Below, piece after piece: positions 5,351 to 7,233 of a stretch of DNA of 7,233 nucleotides (positions are counted from its first letter, which is position 1; the number at the start of each line of letters is the position of its first letter). Location of the stretch: assembly GCA_016194825.1 (NCBI GenBank), contig JACQAR010000113.1, forward strand, positions 1 through 7,233. The letters are read 5' to 3'. The notes beneath the pieces are model-generated. The model ran no database searches, was not told the DNA's origin, and saw nothing but the letters and a program-made list of their open reading frames with translations. The translations under genes and the position numbers were made by a program. The stretch comes from Chlamydiia bacterium (GTDB taxonomy: Bacteria > Chlamydiota > Chlamydiia > Chlamydiales > SM23-39).

Positions 5351-7233
5351 TTGACGAAGTAGCGAAGCTCACCCGGATCAGCAATGAAAAAATGGCGGCT
5401 CATGAAAGTGGATTTTCCATTCCCTTTCACCAACTTTCCCACGCTTCAGGCTTTCTTGCACTCAAACTCAATCGCCTCGCGGCCCATCAATCGGAACACC
5501 TACTGACACTGCTGAAAAATCAGTGGCATCCTGAACATCCTGACCTCCAACAGCTCGCGATTGTCACAGCAGACCAATTCTCCTCTCTTCCGGTAGAGCA
5601 AAAGGCCATGAGTCTTGTCGTCTCTTCTTCTGCAGATACGACAGAGAGTCAGACCCACTCCATTCGAGTGATGGCCAAAGGGATCGACCGGATCTTGCAG
5701 AGCTATGAAGAGCATCCGGAAGCGGAGCTCGCCAAAATATTTAGCGCTGATTTTAAAAAATTAGCGGAATTGCTCCAAAGCCACGGCCTTTTTGGCTACC
5801 GTGCAGGAGGAGATTTCATATTCGAAAATAATGATTTCGCAAGTCCTCTTATCGCTGCTAGCCGGGAAGATTTTGTCGTCCGTGGAACACAGAAATATGC
5901 CCTTTTAGAAACTGCGACGCTGGAACAGAGAATCCTCACAGAAAATAAAATCGACAACAAAATCCATGAAGATCTGCTCAAATGGCATGATGAATACCGA
6001 TCGGCTTCTTTAAACCCAAATCCATCAGCCCATTATGAGGTTCCCAATCCAACTCGCAGCGCTTTTCTCGATAACCTGACCCTTTCTCTGCGCAAATTTT
6101 TCCGCGGCGATGAGCGGAAAATCCTCCATTGGGGACTTGATCTTTCAGGGGGAAAAACGGTGCAAATTGAGCTCCGCAATCCCAATGGTGATCTCGTTAC
6201 AAGCGATGCAGAGCTCAAGCAAGGCATCAATGAACTCTACCAGCGCGTCAATAAAATGGGCGTCTCTGAAGTGACCATCCGGCAGGTAGGGCATACCATT
6301 GTGCTCGATTTTCCCGGCTCGCAATCCCTCTCCGCGGCAGAGCTCATCAAAGCCTCCACCATGTATTTCCATGTTGTGAACGAGAAGTTTTCTCCTCACA
6401 ACCCAGAATCAGGAGAAATCGTCAACCGCTTCTTACAAGAAGTGTGGAATGAAGCAGTGGTGACTGACAAAAAAGATCTTTCCCAGCTACAGGCAATCGC
6501 TGTCAAACACCTCGATACCGAAACAGGCAAAGCTCTCGTCGCACAGGGACTCAAACTGCAAGACCCAAACGACCATGCGATGAGCTCGAAACTCGAAGAC
6601 GACGACCTATGTAAAATTGCCGTTTTCCGCGACTCGAAAAGACAGGGACAAGCCCACCCGCTCCTGATCGTCTTTCGCAACTACGCGCTGGAAGGCTCGC
6701 AACTGGCCAATATCCGCGCAGCCTACGACCCTGCAAAGGGAAATTTTCTCAGCTTTGACATCACCCATTCCGAATCGATCTTCCAATGGACTTCTCGCTA
6801 CTGCAAAGAGCAGATCACAGGGACAAAAGAAGAAAAATACTCTGCTGGCAGTGGTTGGAGAATGGCCGTCATCCTCAATGACACGGTGATCAACGCACCG
6901 ACTCTCAATGAACCGCTCCACAATAGCGCCATGATCAGCGGCTCTTTTTCGCAGAGAGAAGTCACGCAACTTGCAGCAGATCTCAAAGCGGGCTCGCTCA
7001 CCTTTACCCCTCACATCCTCTCTGAAAAAAACATCAATCCCGAACTGGGGAAAACAGATCGGGCCAAAGGGATTACAGCTACTGGCGTAGCCCTACTCCT
7101 GGTCATCGGTTCGATGGTAGGGTATTATCGCTTCGGAGGCGTTGTTGCTTCGATCGCCGTCTTATTCAACATCTTGATCCTGTGGGCCACCTTGCAAAAT
7201 CTCGGCGCGACCCTCAGTTTAGCGGGAATCGCC
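5263..7233 (+). CDS. secD: Protein translocase subunit SecD (probable SecDF fusion), main part after the frameshift, cut by right edge
   Basis: SecD with SecF uses the proton-motive force to help pull proteins through SecYEG. This frame is open for about 657 codons and runs off the window. The first 290 or so codons continue the lineage-specific periplasmic extension. The conserved P1 domain then begins with GLDLSGG (6133-6153) and QRVNKMGVSEVTIRQVG (6241-6291). Further on are VLDFPG, AVILNDTVINAP (6868-6900), ISGSF and LKAGSL (6985-7002). The second membrane segment starts near 7069 (GITATGVALLLVIGSMVGYY), with the region around GATLSLAGIA at the very end. The usual TLPGIAG proline is alanine here. 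No ATG near the break has a good ribosome binding site (the first in frame is at 5392-5394), so separate translation is unlikely. The rest of SecD, and SecF if fused as in Chlamydia, lies beyond the window. Confidence 0.9.

Noticed and set aside
6607..7014. A 135-codon minus-strand open frame opposite the SecD P1 domain
   Set aside because: The plus strand here encodes clearly conserved SecD blocks, so the antisense frame is a shadow.

Overview
The window looks like part of a chromosome from the phylum Chlamydiota. The evidence is gene content and order. An uppS-cdsA-cmk-plsC run lies next to a secD gene with an unusually long N-terminal part, and I recall the same neighbourhood from Chlamydia trachomatis (CT448 secDF, CT450 uppS, CT451 cdsA, CT452 cmk, CT453 plsC). 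Two things suggest a lineage outside the classical Chlamydia species: a complete purA gene sits between secD and uppS, and cmk and plsC read as one open frame. The lineage call is inference from memory, not from a database search.

Layout. Positions 1-167 (minus strand) hold the start of a small membrane-anchored protein that runs off the left edge, preceded by a short AT-rich promoter-like gap (168-233). Positions 234-4408 are a tightly packed minus-strand operon, read purA -> uppS -> cdsA -> cmk-plsC, with a 2-nt gap or short overlaps between genes. Positions 4409-4486 are a 78-nt divergent intergenic region with a plausible sigma-70-type promoter for secD. From 4487 to the right edge the plus strand encodes SecD, probably the first part of a fused SecDF. 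Its frame is broken by a -1 shift between 5263 and 5350. Essentially all of the window is coding. I see no tRNA, rRNA, CRISPR array, insertion sequence or integration site.

How the genes fit together. PurA makes adenylosuccinate from IMP. UppS makes the C55 lipid precursor used in peptidoglycan synthesis. PlsC makes phosphatidic acid and Cmk phosphorylates CMP towards CTP. Phosphatidic acid and CTP are the two substrates of CdsA, which makes CDP-diacylglycerol, and the CMP released in later phospholipid steps is the substrate of Cmk. The cdsA/cmk-plsC pair is therefore a compact phospholipid-precursor module. SecD is part of the Sec export machinery and has no evident metabolic link to the operon.

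The main points for a second look are the cmk-plsC fusion, the secD frameshift, and the fact that both lie at runs of five A and both can be resolved by one extra base. That shared pattern raises the possibility of a common technical cause (homopolymer under-calling). I found no previously undescribed multi-gene system here.
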